DNA of 64,000 bases from Planctomycetota bacterium. GTDB lineage: Bacteria; Planctomycetota; Planctomycetia; Gemmatales; Gemmataceae. The stretch covers positions 42,132 to 106,131 of the forward strand of contig JACPPF010000132.1 of the NCBI GenBank assembly GCA_016191165.1, given 5' to 3'. Position 1 is the first letter of the stretch, and every line of letters begins with the position of its first letter. The notes beneath the pieces are model-generated. The model searched no databases. It worked only from the letters and a program-made list of their open reading frames with translations, and had not been told where the DNA came from. The translations under genes and the position numbers were made by a program. Below, piece by piece: positions 24,658 through 33,050 of the stretch.

Positions 24658-25050
24658 ATGAACGAGGAATTCGATCTCGCCGCCTATTACCCGATCTTCG
24701 GCTATCTGGTGTTGCTGATCGCCTTCGCGGTCGGCACATTGATCGCCGCGCATACCATCGGGCCTCGGCGCAACTCCGAGGCAAAACAGGTTCCCTACGA
24801 ATCGGGCATGGACCCGGTCGGCGACGCCCGGCAGCGCTTCGACATCAAGTTCTATCTCGTCGCAATCATGTTCCTGGTTTTTGACGTCGAATTGCTTTTC
24901 CTCTATCCCTGGGCGGTGGTCGCCTATGCCGACGGGGGCTACGGCGAAGTGCTTGCGAGGCCGGTGTTCTTCTGCGTGCTGACCTTCATCGCCCTGTTGT
25001 TTCTCGCCTACCTTTACGACTGGAAGAAGGGGGTGTTCAAATGGCGCTGA
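24658..25050 (+). CDS. nuoA: NADH-quinone oxidoreductase subunit A
   Basis: 130 residues with three membrane helices. The conserved loop between helix 1 and 2 shows as [16 protein letters not shown], followed by [19 protein letters not shown] with the conserved acidic residues of helix 2. ATG 24658 gives the best N terminus; four more residues upstream are possible. It is the first gene of a complete nuo set and overlaps nuoB by 10 bases, so translation is probably coupled. Confidence 0.96.
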   Translation: MNEEFDLAAYYPIFGYLVLLIAFAVGTLIAAHTIGPRRNSEAKQVPYESGMDPVGDARQRFDIKFYLVAIMFLVFDVELLFLYPWAVVAYADGGYGEVLARPVFFCVLTFIALLFLAYLYDWKKGVFKWR

Positions 25051-25562
25051 CCATTCCCGATGTGATGCTCGCTCGCCTCGACCCGCTGGCGAACTGGGTG
25101 CGTGCCAACAGTCTTTGGCCGATGCCGTTCGCCACGGCGTGTTGCGGCATCGAATTGATGGCGACCGGCGCCTCGAAGCACGACATCGCGCGCTTTGGCG
25201 CGGAGGTCATGCGCTTCAGCCCGAGGCAATGCGATCTGATGATCGTCGCGGGCCGGGTGGTGATGAAAATGCTGCCGGTGTTGCAGCGAATCTGGACGCA
25301 GATGCCGGAGCCGAAATGGTGCATCTCGATGGGGGCGTGCGCCTCGTCAGGCGGCGTGTTCGACACTTACGCAGTCGTACAGGGTGTGGATCGTTTCATC
25401 CCCGTGGACATGTACGTGCCAGGTTGCCCGCCGCGGCCGGAGCAGTTGATCCAGGCGATCATCGACCTGCAAGCGAAGATCAAACAAACGGGCACGCTGC
25501 AAGGCACGGAGTTCGGTAAACGGACCGAGCACAAGGGGCCGTTGCCGATGCACTTGAATTGA
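25041..25562 (+). CDS. nuoB: NADH-quinone oxidoreductase subunit B
   Basis: 173 residues. All four ligands of cluster N2 are present: the adjacent pair in [11 protein letters not shown], one in GACASSGG and one in VPGCPPRPE. NuoB carries the terminal 4Fe-4S cluster that passes electrons to quinone at the interface with NuoD and NuoH. Confidence 0.97.
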   Translation: MALTIPDVMLARLDPLANWVRANSLWPMPFATACCGIELMATGASKHDIARFGAEVMRFSPRQCDLMIVAGRVVMKMLPVLQRIWTQMPEPKWCISMGACASSGGVFDTYAVVQGVDRFIPVDMYVPGCPPRPEQLIQAIIDLQAKIKQTGTLQGTEFGKRTEHKGPLPMHLN

Positions 25563-25569
25563 TCTGGTT

Positions 25570-25667
25570 CCCCTCTCCCCTTGTGGGAGAGGGGTCCGGG
25601 GTGAGGGGGCTTCGCTTTGGGCACCCCACCCCTCACCCCCGGCCCCTCTCCCGCAAGGGGAGAGGGG
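25570..25667. repeat. Inverted repeat between nuoB and nuoC
   Basis: A compound structure in which CCCCTCTCCCCTTG... and ...CAAGGGGAGAGGGG pair across the element, with internal GGGGTGAGGGGG/CCCCTCACCCCC segments. It separates the nuoB stop from the nuoC Shine-Dalgarno, which (GGGGAGGAAG) lies at its right edge. Confidence 0.85.
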
Positions 25668-25678
25668 AGGAAGCCACC

Positions 25679-26176
25679 ATGGCACACGACACCATCATCG
25701 CCGCGCTGAAAGCGAAGTTCGCCGAACTCGTCACCACGGAGTTTCGCGACAACTTTCGCGTCGTCGTCGCGCCGGCGCGACTGTTCGATGTCCTGCAATC
25801 ACTCAAGGACGAACATGGCTTCAACATGCTGTTCGAGCTGACCGCGGCCGACTACCTGAAGTACCCGAAAGCGACGGATCGATTCGGCGTGGTCTACGGC
25901 TTGCTCAACATGGCGACTGGCGTGCGGATTTTCGTCAAGACCTGGCTCAACGAGCCCGACCTGACGCTCCCGTCCGCGTTTCCGCTCTGGAAGGGCGCCG
26001 ACTGGCTTGAACGCGAAGTGTACGACATGTACGGCATTCTTTTTGACGGCCATCCCGACTTGCGCCGCATTCTGATGCCGGAGGCGTTTACGAGTTTTCC
26101 CCTACGAAAAGATTACCCGCTGCGCGGGCGGGGGGAGAGGCATAATTTCGCGGTGATTACGCGGGCGGAAAGTTGA
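25679..26176 (+). CDS. nuoC: NADH-quinone oxidoreductase subunit C
   Basis: 165 residues. The 30-kDa signature is clear: WLEREVYDMYGILFDGHPD followed by LRRILMPEAF and FPLRKDYPLRG. It is part of the peripheral arm connecting NuoD to the rest. An in-frame extension upstream would translate the intergenic repeat, so the ATG at 25679 is chosen. NuoC and NuoD are separate here, unlike the fused NuoCD of enterobacteria. Confidence 0.95.
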   Translation: MAHDTIIAALKAKFAELVTTEFRDNFRVVVAPARLFDVLQSLKDEHGFNMLFELTAADYLKYPKATDRFGVVYGLLNMATGVRIFVKTWLNEPDLTLPSAFPLWKGADWLEREVYDMYGILFDGHPDLRRILMPEAFTSFPLRKDYPLRGRGERHNFAVITRAES

Positions 26177-26183
26177 CGCCCCC

Positions 26184-26264
26184 AAGCCCCACCATGAGCG
26201 CAGCGAATGGTGGGGATCGACGCGGGTTTGATCCCCACCATTCGCTGCGCTCATGGTGGGGCTT
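26184..26264. repeat. Inverted repeat between nuoC and nuoD, 35-bp perfect arms
   Basis: Arms 26184-26218 and 26230-26264 are exact reverse complements with an 11-base loop (core CCCCACCATGAGCGCAGCGA). It is among the strongest hairpins in the window and ends 13 bases before the nuoD start. Confidence 0.92.
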
Positions 26265-26277
26265 GAAATGAAACAAC

Positions 26278-27501
26278 ATGCCCCTGGAAGCGCTACCAAC
26301 GTTGCCCGAAGGTCCTGAAAAGGATTACCTGTGGACGCTCAACTTCGGTCCGCAGCACCCGGCGACGCACACGACGCTGCGGCTCATCCTCACGCTCGAC
26401 GGCGAAACGGTTGTCACGGCGGTCCCGGACATCGGCTTCCTGCACAGCGGATTCGAGAAACTCGGCGAGGATCTCGACTTCAATCAGTATGTCACGATTG
26501 TCGATCGGATGAACTACATCTCGCCGATCATGAACGAGATCGCCTGGCATCACACCGTCGAAAAATTGATGGGCATCGAGTTGACGCCGCGTTGCAAATA
26601 CATTCGCACGATCCTCGGTGAACTCGCGCGCATCAGCGATCACTTGCTGTGCGCGGGGGCGCAGGCGCTGGACCTCGGGGCGTTCACCGCGTTTCTCTAC
26701 GGGTTTCAGCAGCGCGAAGTGATTTACGACATTTACGAAACGATCTCCGGCCAGCGTTTCCATCCGAGCTACACGCGCGTGGGCGGGTTGCTGTTCGATG
26801 TCACGGACCAGTTCATTCGCAAGGTGCGAAATTTCGTCAAGGAATTTCCCAAGACGCACGCGGACATGTGCCGCTTGTTAAATCGCAATCGCATCTTCCT
26901 CGAACGCACCCAGGGCATCGGCGTTTTGTCCAAGGAACTTGCCATCGATTTGAGTTGCACGGGCCCGCTGGCGCGCTCGTCCGGCGTGGTGCGCGATCTG
27001 CGCAAGGACGAGCCGTACCTGGCGTATCCCGATTTTCAAACCGCCTTCAAAGTCGTCTGTGCAGCCGAGGGGGATTGCTATGCCCGCTACATCGTGCGCA
27101 TGGAGGAGATGATCGAGAGCCTGAAGATCATCGACGCGGCCATCGAGAATCTGCCGGCGGGCGCGGTCAATGTGGACGTCGAGAGCAAGGCGGTGTTCCC
27201 GGCGCAAACGTCGGTGTATCGCTCGATCGAGAGCATGATTCAGCATTTCGAGCTGGTGATGCCGAACCGTCAATGGACGCCGCCGGTCGATGAGGTGTAC
27301 GGCGCCATCGAGTCGCCCAATGGGGAGCTGGGTTTCTACATCGTCTCGGATGGCACCGGCGTGGCCTACCGGGCGCGAACGCGGCCGCCGTCGTACATCC
27401 ACTTCGCGGTGTTTCCCTACTTGATCGAGGGACATCAGATCAGCGACGTGGTGGCGGTGCTGGGGAGTTTGAATATCATCGCGGCGGAGCTGGATCGGTG
27501 A
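26278..27501 (+). CDS. nuoD: NADH-quinone oxidoreductase subunit D
   Basis: 407 residues. The 49-kDa quinone-site signature FGPQHPATHTTLRL is near the N terminus (about 24-37), with the conserved histidines, and GFLHSGFEKLGE follows. The C-terminal RTRPPSYIHF and ISDVVAVLGS segments are typical. NuoD forms the quinone-binding cavity with NuoB. No strong Shine-Dalgarno is visible after the hairpin, so expression may be reduced or coupled. Confidence 0.96.
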   Translation: MPLEALPTLPEGPEKDYLWTLNFGPQHPATHTTLRLILTLDGETVVTAVPDIGFLHSGFEKLGEDLDFNQYVTIVDRMNYISPIMNEIAWHHTVEKLMGIELTPRCKYIRTILGELARISDHLLCAGAQALDLGAFTAFLYGFQQREVIYDIYETISGQRFHPSYTRVGGLLFDVTDQFIRKVRNFVKEFPKTHADMCRLLNRNRIFLERTQGIGVLSKELAIDLSCTGPLARSSGVVRDLRKDEPYLAYPDFQTAFKVVCAAEGDCYARYIVRMEEMIESLKIIDAAIENLPAGAVNVDVESKAVFPAQTSVYRSIESMIQHFELVMPNRQWTPPVDEVYGAIESPNGELGFYIVSDGTGVAYRARTRPPSYIHFAVFPYLIEGHQISDVVAVLGSLNIIAAELDR

Positions 27502-27508
27502 CGCCCTT

Positions 27509-27575
27509 CACGCCCGCAGCCGAAAGGCTGCGGGATCATGCAAACAAATCCCGCAGCCTTTCGGCTGCGGGCGTG
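27509..27575. repeat. Inverted repeat between nuoD and nuoE, 28-bp perfect arms
   Basis: Arms 27509-27536 and 27548-27575 are exact reverse complements (core CCCGCAGCCGAAAGGCTGCG); each arm is itself palindromic, so cruciform or alternative hairpins are possible. Confidence 0.92.
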
Positions 27576-27585
27576 AGAAGGCATT

Positions 27586-28062
27586 ATGAATGGGTTGACA
27601 CCTGAGATCCGAAAGCAGATTGAAGCCTACCTCCCGCGCTACCCCAGCAAGCAAGCGGTGACGTTGCCGGCGCTGCACATCGTCCATGATGCGATGCGTT
27701 GCGTGTCGCACGAAGCGATTCGCGAGATTGCCGAGATGCTGGAGCTGAGCCCGGCCCAGGTCGTCGATACGATGACGTTTTACCAGTTCTTCCGCGAGGA
27801 AAACGCCCCGCTGGGCAAGACGCGGCTGTGGGTGTGCCGCAGCCTGGCGTGCAGTTTGCGCGGCGGCGAAGAAGTGCTGGAGACGTTCTGCCAGAAGCTG
27901 CACGTACAACCCGGCGGCACGACGGCGGACGGCACGATCACGCTGGAATTCGCGGAATGTTTAGGGGCGTGCGAGGGTGCGCCGGCGGTGATGGTGAACG
28001 ATGAGCATCGGCATGGCGTGACGGCGGAGAATGTTGATGGATTGCTGCGGGAGCTGCAATAA
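27586..28062 (+). CDS. nuoE: NADH-quinone oxidoreductase subunit E
   Basis: 158 residues, thioredoxin-like 2Fe-2S protein. Ligands C-x4-C in VCRSLACSLRGG and C-x3-C in CLGACEGAPAV coordinate cluster N1a. It partners NuoF in the NADH-oxidising module. The next two genes are foreign to complex I and separate it from nuoF by 822 bases. Confidence 0.95.
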   Translation: MNGLTPEIRKQIEAYLPRYPSKQAVTLPALHIVHDAMRCVSHEAIREIAEMLELSPAQVVDTMTFYQFFREENAPLGKTRLWVCRSLACSLRGGEEVLETFCQKLHVQPGGTTADGTITLEFAECLGACEGAPAVMVNDEHRHGVTAENVDGLLRELQ

Positions 28063-28094
28063 TAGAGAAACCTTCCTCCCCAAGGAGAACAAGC

Positions 28095-28499
28095 ATGCAG
28101 CTTGAAGATTATTTTGAGTTTGAGAACTTCGACACGAAGTTTGGCCCCGTCGAAAAAATCCGCGTCAAGGGACATCGGATCGGCATCGAGCACGTCGTTG
28201 GTTATTTCAAGGAGGGGCTTAGCCCAGAGACGATTGTGCGAGACGTGTATCCATCGTTGAATCTGGAAAAAGTCTATGCGACGATCCTTTACTACGAGGC
28301 TAACAAGCAAAAAATCGAGGAGTACATCCGGCGCTGCGACGAAGTTGGCGAGCAATATTACCAGGAATACCTGCAGCAACCGGAATCCGAAGCGCTGCGC
28401 CGCGTGAAGGCGATCCAAGCCTCACGCCAACAACAAAAGGCCCCGCCCCCGACGGCGCAGGCGCCGATTCCCCGATCGGCGGAACCGAGCGTGCCATGA
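28095..28499 (+). CDS. DUF433 protein, putative antitoxin
   Basis: 134 residues. The DUF433 winged-helix core is seen as FGPVEKIRVKGHRIGIEHVV, FKEGLSPETIVRDVYPSLN and EKVYATILYYEANKQKIEEY. A C-terminal proline/glutamine-rich tail of about 35 residues is added. DUF433 proteins often pair with DUF5615 PIN-like nucleases as antitoxin and toxin. The stop overlaps the start of the DUF5615 gene (ATGA), the expected arrangement. AAGGAGAA lies 8 bases before the ATG. Confidence 0.8.
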   Translation: MQLEDYFEFENFDTKFGPVEKIRVKGHRIGIEHVVGYFKEGLSPETIVRDVYPSLNLEKVYATILYYEANKQKIEEYIRRCDEVGEQYYQEYLQQPESEALRRVKAIQASRQQQKAPPPTAQAPIPRSAEPSVP

Positions 28500-28861
28500 G
28501 TGCGGTCAAGTTCTTGATTGATGAAGACGTGGCCAAGTACCTGGGCACCGCGCTTCAGCGTGCGGAGTCCATGGTAGTGGTCTTGCGGGTCGTGGAAAGC
28601 GGAGCGCCCGGATCGGGAACGCTGGACCCACCGCTTCTTGCTTGGGCACAGGCAAACGGATTTGCCATCGTTACCAAAGACAAGAATACCATGCCCGGCC
28701 ATGCGCTGGAGCATGTGCGGACGGGGAACCATACCTGGGGCATTTTCGTCCTTCGCACAGGGTTCACGGTAAGAGAGATTGTTGATTCGTTACTCCTCAT
28801 TTATGGTGCGTCTCAGGCCGAAGAATGGCGAGACCAAGTGAACTTCATTCCGTTTTCATGA
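28496..28861 (+). CDS. DUF5615 PIN-like protein, putative toxin
   Basis: 121 residues. The PIN-like core starts with VKFLIDEDVAKYLGTAL, supplying the first acidic pair, and continues with FAIVTKDKNTM, the conserved T-x-D strand. Later GIFVLRTGFT matches the C-terminal strand. DUF5615 proteins resemble Mut7-C/VapC RNases. Together with the overlapping DUF433 gene it forms a toxin-antitoxin-like pair inside the nuo operon. Toxicity is inferred from family pairing. Confidence 0.8.
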   Translation: MSAVKFLIDEDVAKYLGTALQRAESMVVVLRVVESGAPGSGTLDPPLLAWAQANGFAIVTKDKNTMPGHALEHVRTGNHTWGIFVLRTGFTVREIVDSLLLIYGASQAEEWRDQVNFIPFS

Positions 28862-28884
28862 CCATGGTCGAGGCTTATTGAAAG

Positions 28885-30219
28885 ATGCCCGATTTTGAAC
28901 CAATCCTCCTGAAACGCATCAACGCCAAGGCCGACCCTGGCCTCGATGCCTATCGCGCCGACGGTGGTTACCGCGCTTTGACCAAAACGCTGGGCGACAT
29001 GACGCCGGCGCAGGTCGTCGAGACGGTCAAGGCGTCCGGTCTGCGCGGCCGCGGCGGGGCGGGCTTTCCGTGCGGGCTCAAGTGGACATTTTTGCCCAAA
29101 GAACATCCCGGGCCGATCTACCTGTGCGTCAACGCCGACGAGTCGGAGCCATGTACGTTCAACAACCGCATCCTGATGGAGCACGATCCGCACCAGGTGC
29201 TCGAAGGCATCCTGCTGGCGTGTTATGCGACGCGGGCGAGTGTCGCCTATGTCTACATTCGTTACGAATATGGCGCCGCTTTTCGGGCGATGCAAAAAGC
29301 GATCGATGAACTTTACGCTAACAACCTGCTAGGCACGAACATCCTGGGCAAGGATTTTTCGCTGGACGTGTACCTGCATCGTGGGGCCGGGGCGTACATC
29401 TGCGGCGAGGAGACCGGGTTGATCGAATCGCTGGAGGGCAAGCGCGGATGGCCGCGCATCAAGCCGCCGTTTCCCGCCGTCGAAGGTGCTTTTAGAAAGC
29501 CCACCGTGGTCAACAACATCGAGACCCTCGCTTGCGTCACGCATGTGATTGATCGCGGGGCGGACTGGCTCAAGACGATCGGCATCCCGCCCGACCCCAA
29601 GAACCCGCGCGACGCGGGGAGCTATGGACCGAAGCTCTATTGCATCAGCGGGCACGTCAACCATCCGTGCTGCGTCGAGCTGCCGCTCGGCGTTACCGTT
29701 CGCGAGCTGGTGGACAAACACGGCGGCGGCGTGTGGAAAGGGCGCAAGGCGAAGGGCTGCATCCCCGGCGGCATCAGCATGGGGCTCATGACCGAGGCGG
29801 AATTTGACACGCCGCTCGATTTCAACGGCCCCGGCAAGGTCGGCTGCCTGGGCCTGGGCACGGCCGCGGTGACGGTTTTCGACGAGACGACCAGCATCGT
29901 CGATGTTCTCTACAATATCTGCCGGTTCTTCGCGCACGAGTCGTGCGGGCAATGTACGCCCTGCCGCGAGGGGACCGGCTGGATGATGAAGATGATGGAC
30001 CGCATGAGACGCGGGCAGGGCCGCCAGGAAGATCTCGATATTCTCGACGAAGTCGCCAAATCCATCGGCATCATGCCCGGAACGACCATCTGCGGCCTGG
30101 CGGACGGGGCCGGCTGGCCGGTGAAGAATGCCATCGCGAAGTTTCGCCCTGAGCTGGAAACCTACATCAAGGGCGGGCAGAAGACGACGATGTCGCTGGC
30201 GCTCGCGGGGGTCCATTGA
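28885..30219 (+). CDS. nuoF: NADH-quinone oxidoreductase subunit F
   Basis: 444 residues. The NADH/FMN site is visible as GLRGRGGAGFPCGLKW and NADESEPCTFNNR, with GAGAYICGEETGLIESLEGKR. The N3 4Fe-4S cluster ligands are C354, C357 and C360 in ESCGQCTPCREG plus C403 in TTICGLADG. NuoF accepts hydride from NADH and passes electrons to the iron-sulfur chain. It follows the toxin-antitoxin-like pair by 23 bases. Confidence 0.97.
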   Translation: MPDFEPILLKRINAKADPGLDAYRADGGYRALTKTLGDMTPAQVVETVKASGLRGRGGAGFPCGLKWTFLPKEHPGPIYLCVNADESEPCTFNNRILMEHDPHQVLEGILLACYATRASVAYVYIRYEYGAAFRAMQKAIDELYANNLLGTNILGKDFSLDVYLHRGAGAYICGEETGLIESLEGKRGWPRIKPPFPAVEGAFRKPTVVNNIETLACVTHVIDRGADWLKTIGIPPDPKNPRDAGSYGPKLYCISGHVNHPCCVELPLGVTVRELVDKHGGGVWKGRKAKGCIPGGISMGLMTEAEFDTPLDFNGPGKVGCLGLGTAAVTVFDETTSIVDVLYNICRFFAHESCGQCTPCREGTGWMMKMMDRMRRGQGRQEDLDILDEVAKSIGIMPGTTICGLADGAGWPVKNAIAKFRPELETYIKGGQKTTMSLALAGVH

Positions 30220-30293
30220 ATACCCACTTGCGGCGCAGCGTTCGCGCGGCGCCATGTGAACGTTCAACCTCAAGCGGCAAACCGAGGCGCACC

Positions 30294-30902
30294 ATGGCCA
30301 CGAAATCCGAACGCGACGATCGCCCGCGCAAGAAAAAAAAGCAGTCAGCCGGTAACACCGGGCTCTGGATCGGCCTGGGCATCGGCGGCGCCTTGTTGCT
30401 GCTGCTACTCGTGGGCGGCGGCGTGACCCTGGCCATCATGAAACCCTGGGCACGAAACGCCGAGAAAAAGGAGGTTCTCGCCCAGAACCCGCCCCCCAAA
30501 CAAGAGGCCCCCGTCAACCCAGGTCCCAAGGGAATCCAGGTAAGAAAAAACCCCAAGAGCCTGCTGGGCCGCGTCTACTATCGTGGCACCCGCGCCTCGC
30601 TGGACAACGAAATGCGGCAAATCAAGCTGTTTTACGAGCAATATTGCCTTGAATATCCCAACGCCAACAAGCGGACCGTGGATTCCTTTTTGAACTATAT
30701 TCGCCGGGATTCGTTCCAGATTCACAACGCGATCAAGGAAGATAAGTTCTACACCATGAACGTCAAAGCCCGCCTCGACACGAAGAGCATCATTGCCTAC
30801 GAGACGGAGGCCTATGACGAAGGCTATTACTGCATCCAGTCGGACGGATCCATCGGCATCGTTTCCGAGAAAGACTGGAAGGCGTCGCTCGGCATCAAAT
30901 GA
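30294..30902 (+). CDS. Membrane-anchored protein of unknown function, within nuo operon
   Basis: 202 residues. A lysine-rich N terminus (RDDRPRKKKK) precedes one membrane helix (about 26-48), then a proline-rich linker and an exported domain of about 130 residues rich in tyrosine and charged residues (KLFYEQYCLEYPNANKR). I do not recognise the family. It sits between nuoF and nuoG with the next lipoprotein; the position is conserved-operon in direction but not a known complex I component. A link to the membrane arm is speculation. Confidence 0.65.
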   Translation: MATKSERDDRPRKKKKQSAGNTGLWIGLGIGGALLLLLLVGGGVTLAIMKPWARNAEKKEVLAQNPPPKQEAPVNPGPKGIQVRKNPKSLLGRVYYRGTRASLDNEMRQIKLFYEQYCLEYPNANKRTVDSFLNYIRRDSFQIHNAIKEDKFYTMNVKARLDTKSIIAYETEAYDEGYYCIQSDGSIGIVSEKDWKASLGIK

Positions 30903-30933
30903 ACACGCGGCATCAACGTCGGGAGGTTCAACC

Positions 30934-31254
30934 ATGAAGCGCAAGTGGACCGTTTTTCTGCTTCTGTTCGCGGGTATGGTTGTCGGCATCGCCGGGTGCG
31001 GCGGTTCGGATCGCCCGCGCGGGCCGGTCAAGATACTCAACGCCACGGATTCCAAGGTCATCGGGCGGATCAGCCTGGACGGCCTCAAGAAGGGGGCCGA
31101 CGAGGATGGCGCCATGATGCCCGGCGGCGGCGGCGGCCCGGGCGGCGGTGGACCCGCGCCGGGCGGTGGACCCGGACCTGGCGGTGGCGGACCTGGCGGT
31201 GGACCCGGACCTGGCGGTGGACCCGCGCCTGGCCCCGGTCCAGGAAAGCTTTGA
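30934..31254 (+). CDS. Glycine/proline-rich lipoprotein
   Basis: 106 residues. A signal peptide ends in the lipobox VGIAGC, predicting lipid attachment at C21. About 35 ordinary residues follow (VKILNATDSKVIGRISLDGL), then the C-terminal half is low-complexity glycine and proline. The ATG at 30934 has GGGAGG 7 bases upstream. No family recognised. Its DNA contains a short-period tandem repeat from about 31128 to 31246, which may vary in length among strains. Confidence 0.65.
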   Translation: MKRKWTVFLLLFAGMVVGIAGCGGSDRPRGPVKILNATDSKVIGRISLDGLKKGADEDGAMMPGGGGGPGGGGPAPGGGPGPGGGGPGGGPGPGGGPAPGPGPGKL

Positions 31255-31318
31255 TGGCGCGTTGCGAACGCATCGCCGCAAGCTGCAAGATCGGAAAGAC
31301 ACCAAGGACGATGGTTTC

Positions 31319-32992
31319 ATGGCTGTAGTGTACATCAACGACCAACCGGTGGATATCGGCTCTGAACGCCTGAATCTCATCCAGGCCGCTCAGAAAGCCG
31401 GCGTCTTCATCCCCCACTACTGCTGGCATCCGGCGCTCAGCGTCGTGGCCAGCTGTCGCATGTGCCTCGTCGAGGTCGGCGAAAAGAAACCCGACGGCAC
31501 GATCGCGATGCAGCCGCGCGTCGTCCCCGCCTGCCAGACCCCCGCCAAGGACGCCACGGTTTGCCTTACCAACAGTGAGAAGGCCAAAAACGCTCAGGCG
31601 AACACGCTCGAATCGTTGCTCCTCAATCATCCCCTCGACTGCCCCGTTTGCGACAAGGCGGGCGAGTGCAAACTGCAAGACTTCAGCTACGGCTTCGGCC
31701 ACTCGACGAGCCGCATGGTCGATCCGAAGAACACGCCCCCCAACAAGCCGGACATCGGGGAGCGCATCTCGCTCTTCACCGACCGCTGCATCATGTGCTC
31801 GCGCTGCGTGCGTTTCACCCGCGAAATCTCCGGCAGCGCGGAACTGATGGTGTCCAACCGCGGGCATCATTCCGAGATCGACATCTTCCCCGGCGAGCCG
31901 GTCAACAACAAGCTGGCGGGCAACGTCGTCGATCTGTGCCCGGTCGGCGCGCTGGCGAATAAGGATTTTCTCTATAAGCAAAGAGTCTGGTTCCTGAAGA
32001 CGCAGGCGAGCGTCTGCGCCGGTTGCTCGACCGGGTGCAGCATTCAGGTCGATCACAACAAGGACGTGGTCCATCGCATCCGCCCGCGCGAAAACCCGCT
32101 GGCGCAAGGCCAGTTCATCTGCGACGAGGGGCGTTTCGATTACGCCTACGTCAACGGCGCTGAGCGTTTTGACCGGCCGCTGTCCGGGCAAGCGTTCCTG
32201 CCTGCCGGGGCTGCGGGCCAGCAAGAATATCTGCCCCTCGAACCGATGACCTGGGAAAATGCAATCCCGGCCGTGCGCGGCGAACTCGCCAAGGCGGCAA
32301 AAGAAAACGGCGCCGCCCTCGCCGGCGTCATTTCGCCGATGCTCACCGTCGAGGAAGCCTTCCTGTTCGCGAAATTCATCAAGGGCCTTTCCAGTGATGC
32401 ACGCCTCTATCTGGGCTGGGTCCCGCGCGTGGGCAAGGACGAACAGTTCCCGCAGGATCGCCATGGCAATCCGCTCGGCGCGGTCAAATTCACCATCCGC
32501 GCGGAGAAATGTCCTAACCGCCGTGGCGTCGAGGAAGTCCTTAAACACTTCCAGGGCGAAGTGCTCGGCTTTGATCAGATGCTGACGGATGCCGCGCGCC
32601 TGGAAGCACTCTACTTGACCGCGGCCTACCCGCCGCGCCTGGGCGCGTGGTTGACCGACGAACAAACGCAAACGCTGGCGCGGATCCCGCTTCTGGTCGT
32701 TCAAGACCTGGCGCCGACGCCGATTTCCGAGCGTGCGCGCTTCGTGCTCCCCGCGGCAACGTTTGCCGAGAAGGATGGCTGTTTTGTCAACCACGCCAAC
32801 CTTGCGCAGCAGCTTCACCGGGCGGTGCGTCCCGGCGCCATCGGCCGGACCGAGGGGCAGATCTTCTTGAATTTGCTGGATCGGCGCGGCTTGATTCAGG
32901 CTAAAGCGGTGCGGGAAGAGTTGGCGCGAGAAGTTCCGTTCTTTGCCGCGCTTGATGGCAATCTGGGCGAATTCGGTGTGAAATTGAGTTGA
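31319..32992 (+). CDS. nuoG: NADH-quinone oxidoreductase subunit G
   Basis: 557 residues, shorter than most NuoG (680-900). The N-terminal 2Fe-2S cluster ligands are in HYCWHPALSVVASCRMCLVE and PACQTPA. The His/Cys segment HPLDCPVCDKAGECKLQDF, CIMCSRCVRF and CPVGAL bind the next two 4Fe-4S clusters. CAGCSTGC with ICDEGRF gives an N7-type site of the molybdopterin-like domain. The C-terminal molybdopterin-like region is reduced to about 250 residues. ATG 31319 has AAGGA upstream; a longer frame upstream overlaps the lipoprotein gene and is rejected. Confidence 0.95.
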   Translation: MAVVYINDQPVDIGSERLNLIQAAQKAGVFIPHYCWHPALSVVASCRMCLVEVGEKKPDGTIAMQPRVVPACQTPAKDATVCLTNSEKAKNAQANTLESLLLNHPLDCPVCDKAGECKLQDFSYGFGHSTSRMVDPKNTPPNKPDIGERISLFTDRCIMCSRCVRFTREISGSAELMVSNRGHHSEIDIFPGEPVNNKLAGNVVDLCPVGALANKDFLYKQRVWFLKTQASVCAGCSTGCSIQVDHNKDVVHRIRPRENPLAQGQFICDEGRFDYAYVNGAERFDRPLSGQAFLPAGAAGQQEYLPLEPMTWENAIPAVRGELAKAAKENGAALAGVISPMLTVEEAFLFAKFIKGLSSDARLYLGWVPRVGKDEQFPQDRHGNPLGAVKFTIRAEKCPNRRGVEEVLKHFQGEVLGFDQMLTDAARLEALYLTAAYPPRLGAWLTDEQTQTLARIPLLVVQDLAPTPISERARFVLPAATFAEKDGCFVNHANLAQQLHRAVRPGAIGRTEGQIFLNLLDRRGLIQAKAVREELAREVPFFAALDGNLGEFGVKLS

Positions 32993-32993
32993 T

Positions 32994-33050
32994 ATTTAGC
33001 CCGCCATTCATGGCGGGCATCCCGGACCCGCCAAAAATGACGGGCTAAAT
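32994..33050. repeat. Inverted repeat overlapping the nuoH start
   Basis: ATTTAGCCCG (32994-33003) and CGGGCTAAAT (33041-33050) pair, enclosing an inner CCGCCATTCATGGCGG hairpin. The right arm includes the first two bases of the nuoH ATG, so the hairpin would hide the initiation site. Confidence 0.8.

Noticed and set aside
25559..25678. Longer N terminus for nuoC
   Set aside because: The extension would translate the intergenic repeat and is not NuoC-like; the ATG at 25679 follows a good ribosome site.
31148..31318. Longer N terminus for nuoG
   Set aside because: It overlaps the lipoprotein gene and gives a repetitive peptide; ATG 31319 begins the ferredoxin-like fold.
31085..32818. A 577-codon minus-strand frame opposite nuoG
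   Set aside because: Shadow frame of nuoG, whose iron-sulfur motifs are on the plus strand. Similar long shadows opposite nuoL (37046-38368) and nuoM (38546-39895) were rejected for the same reason.
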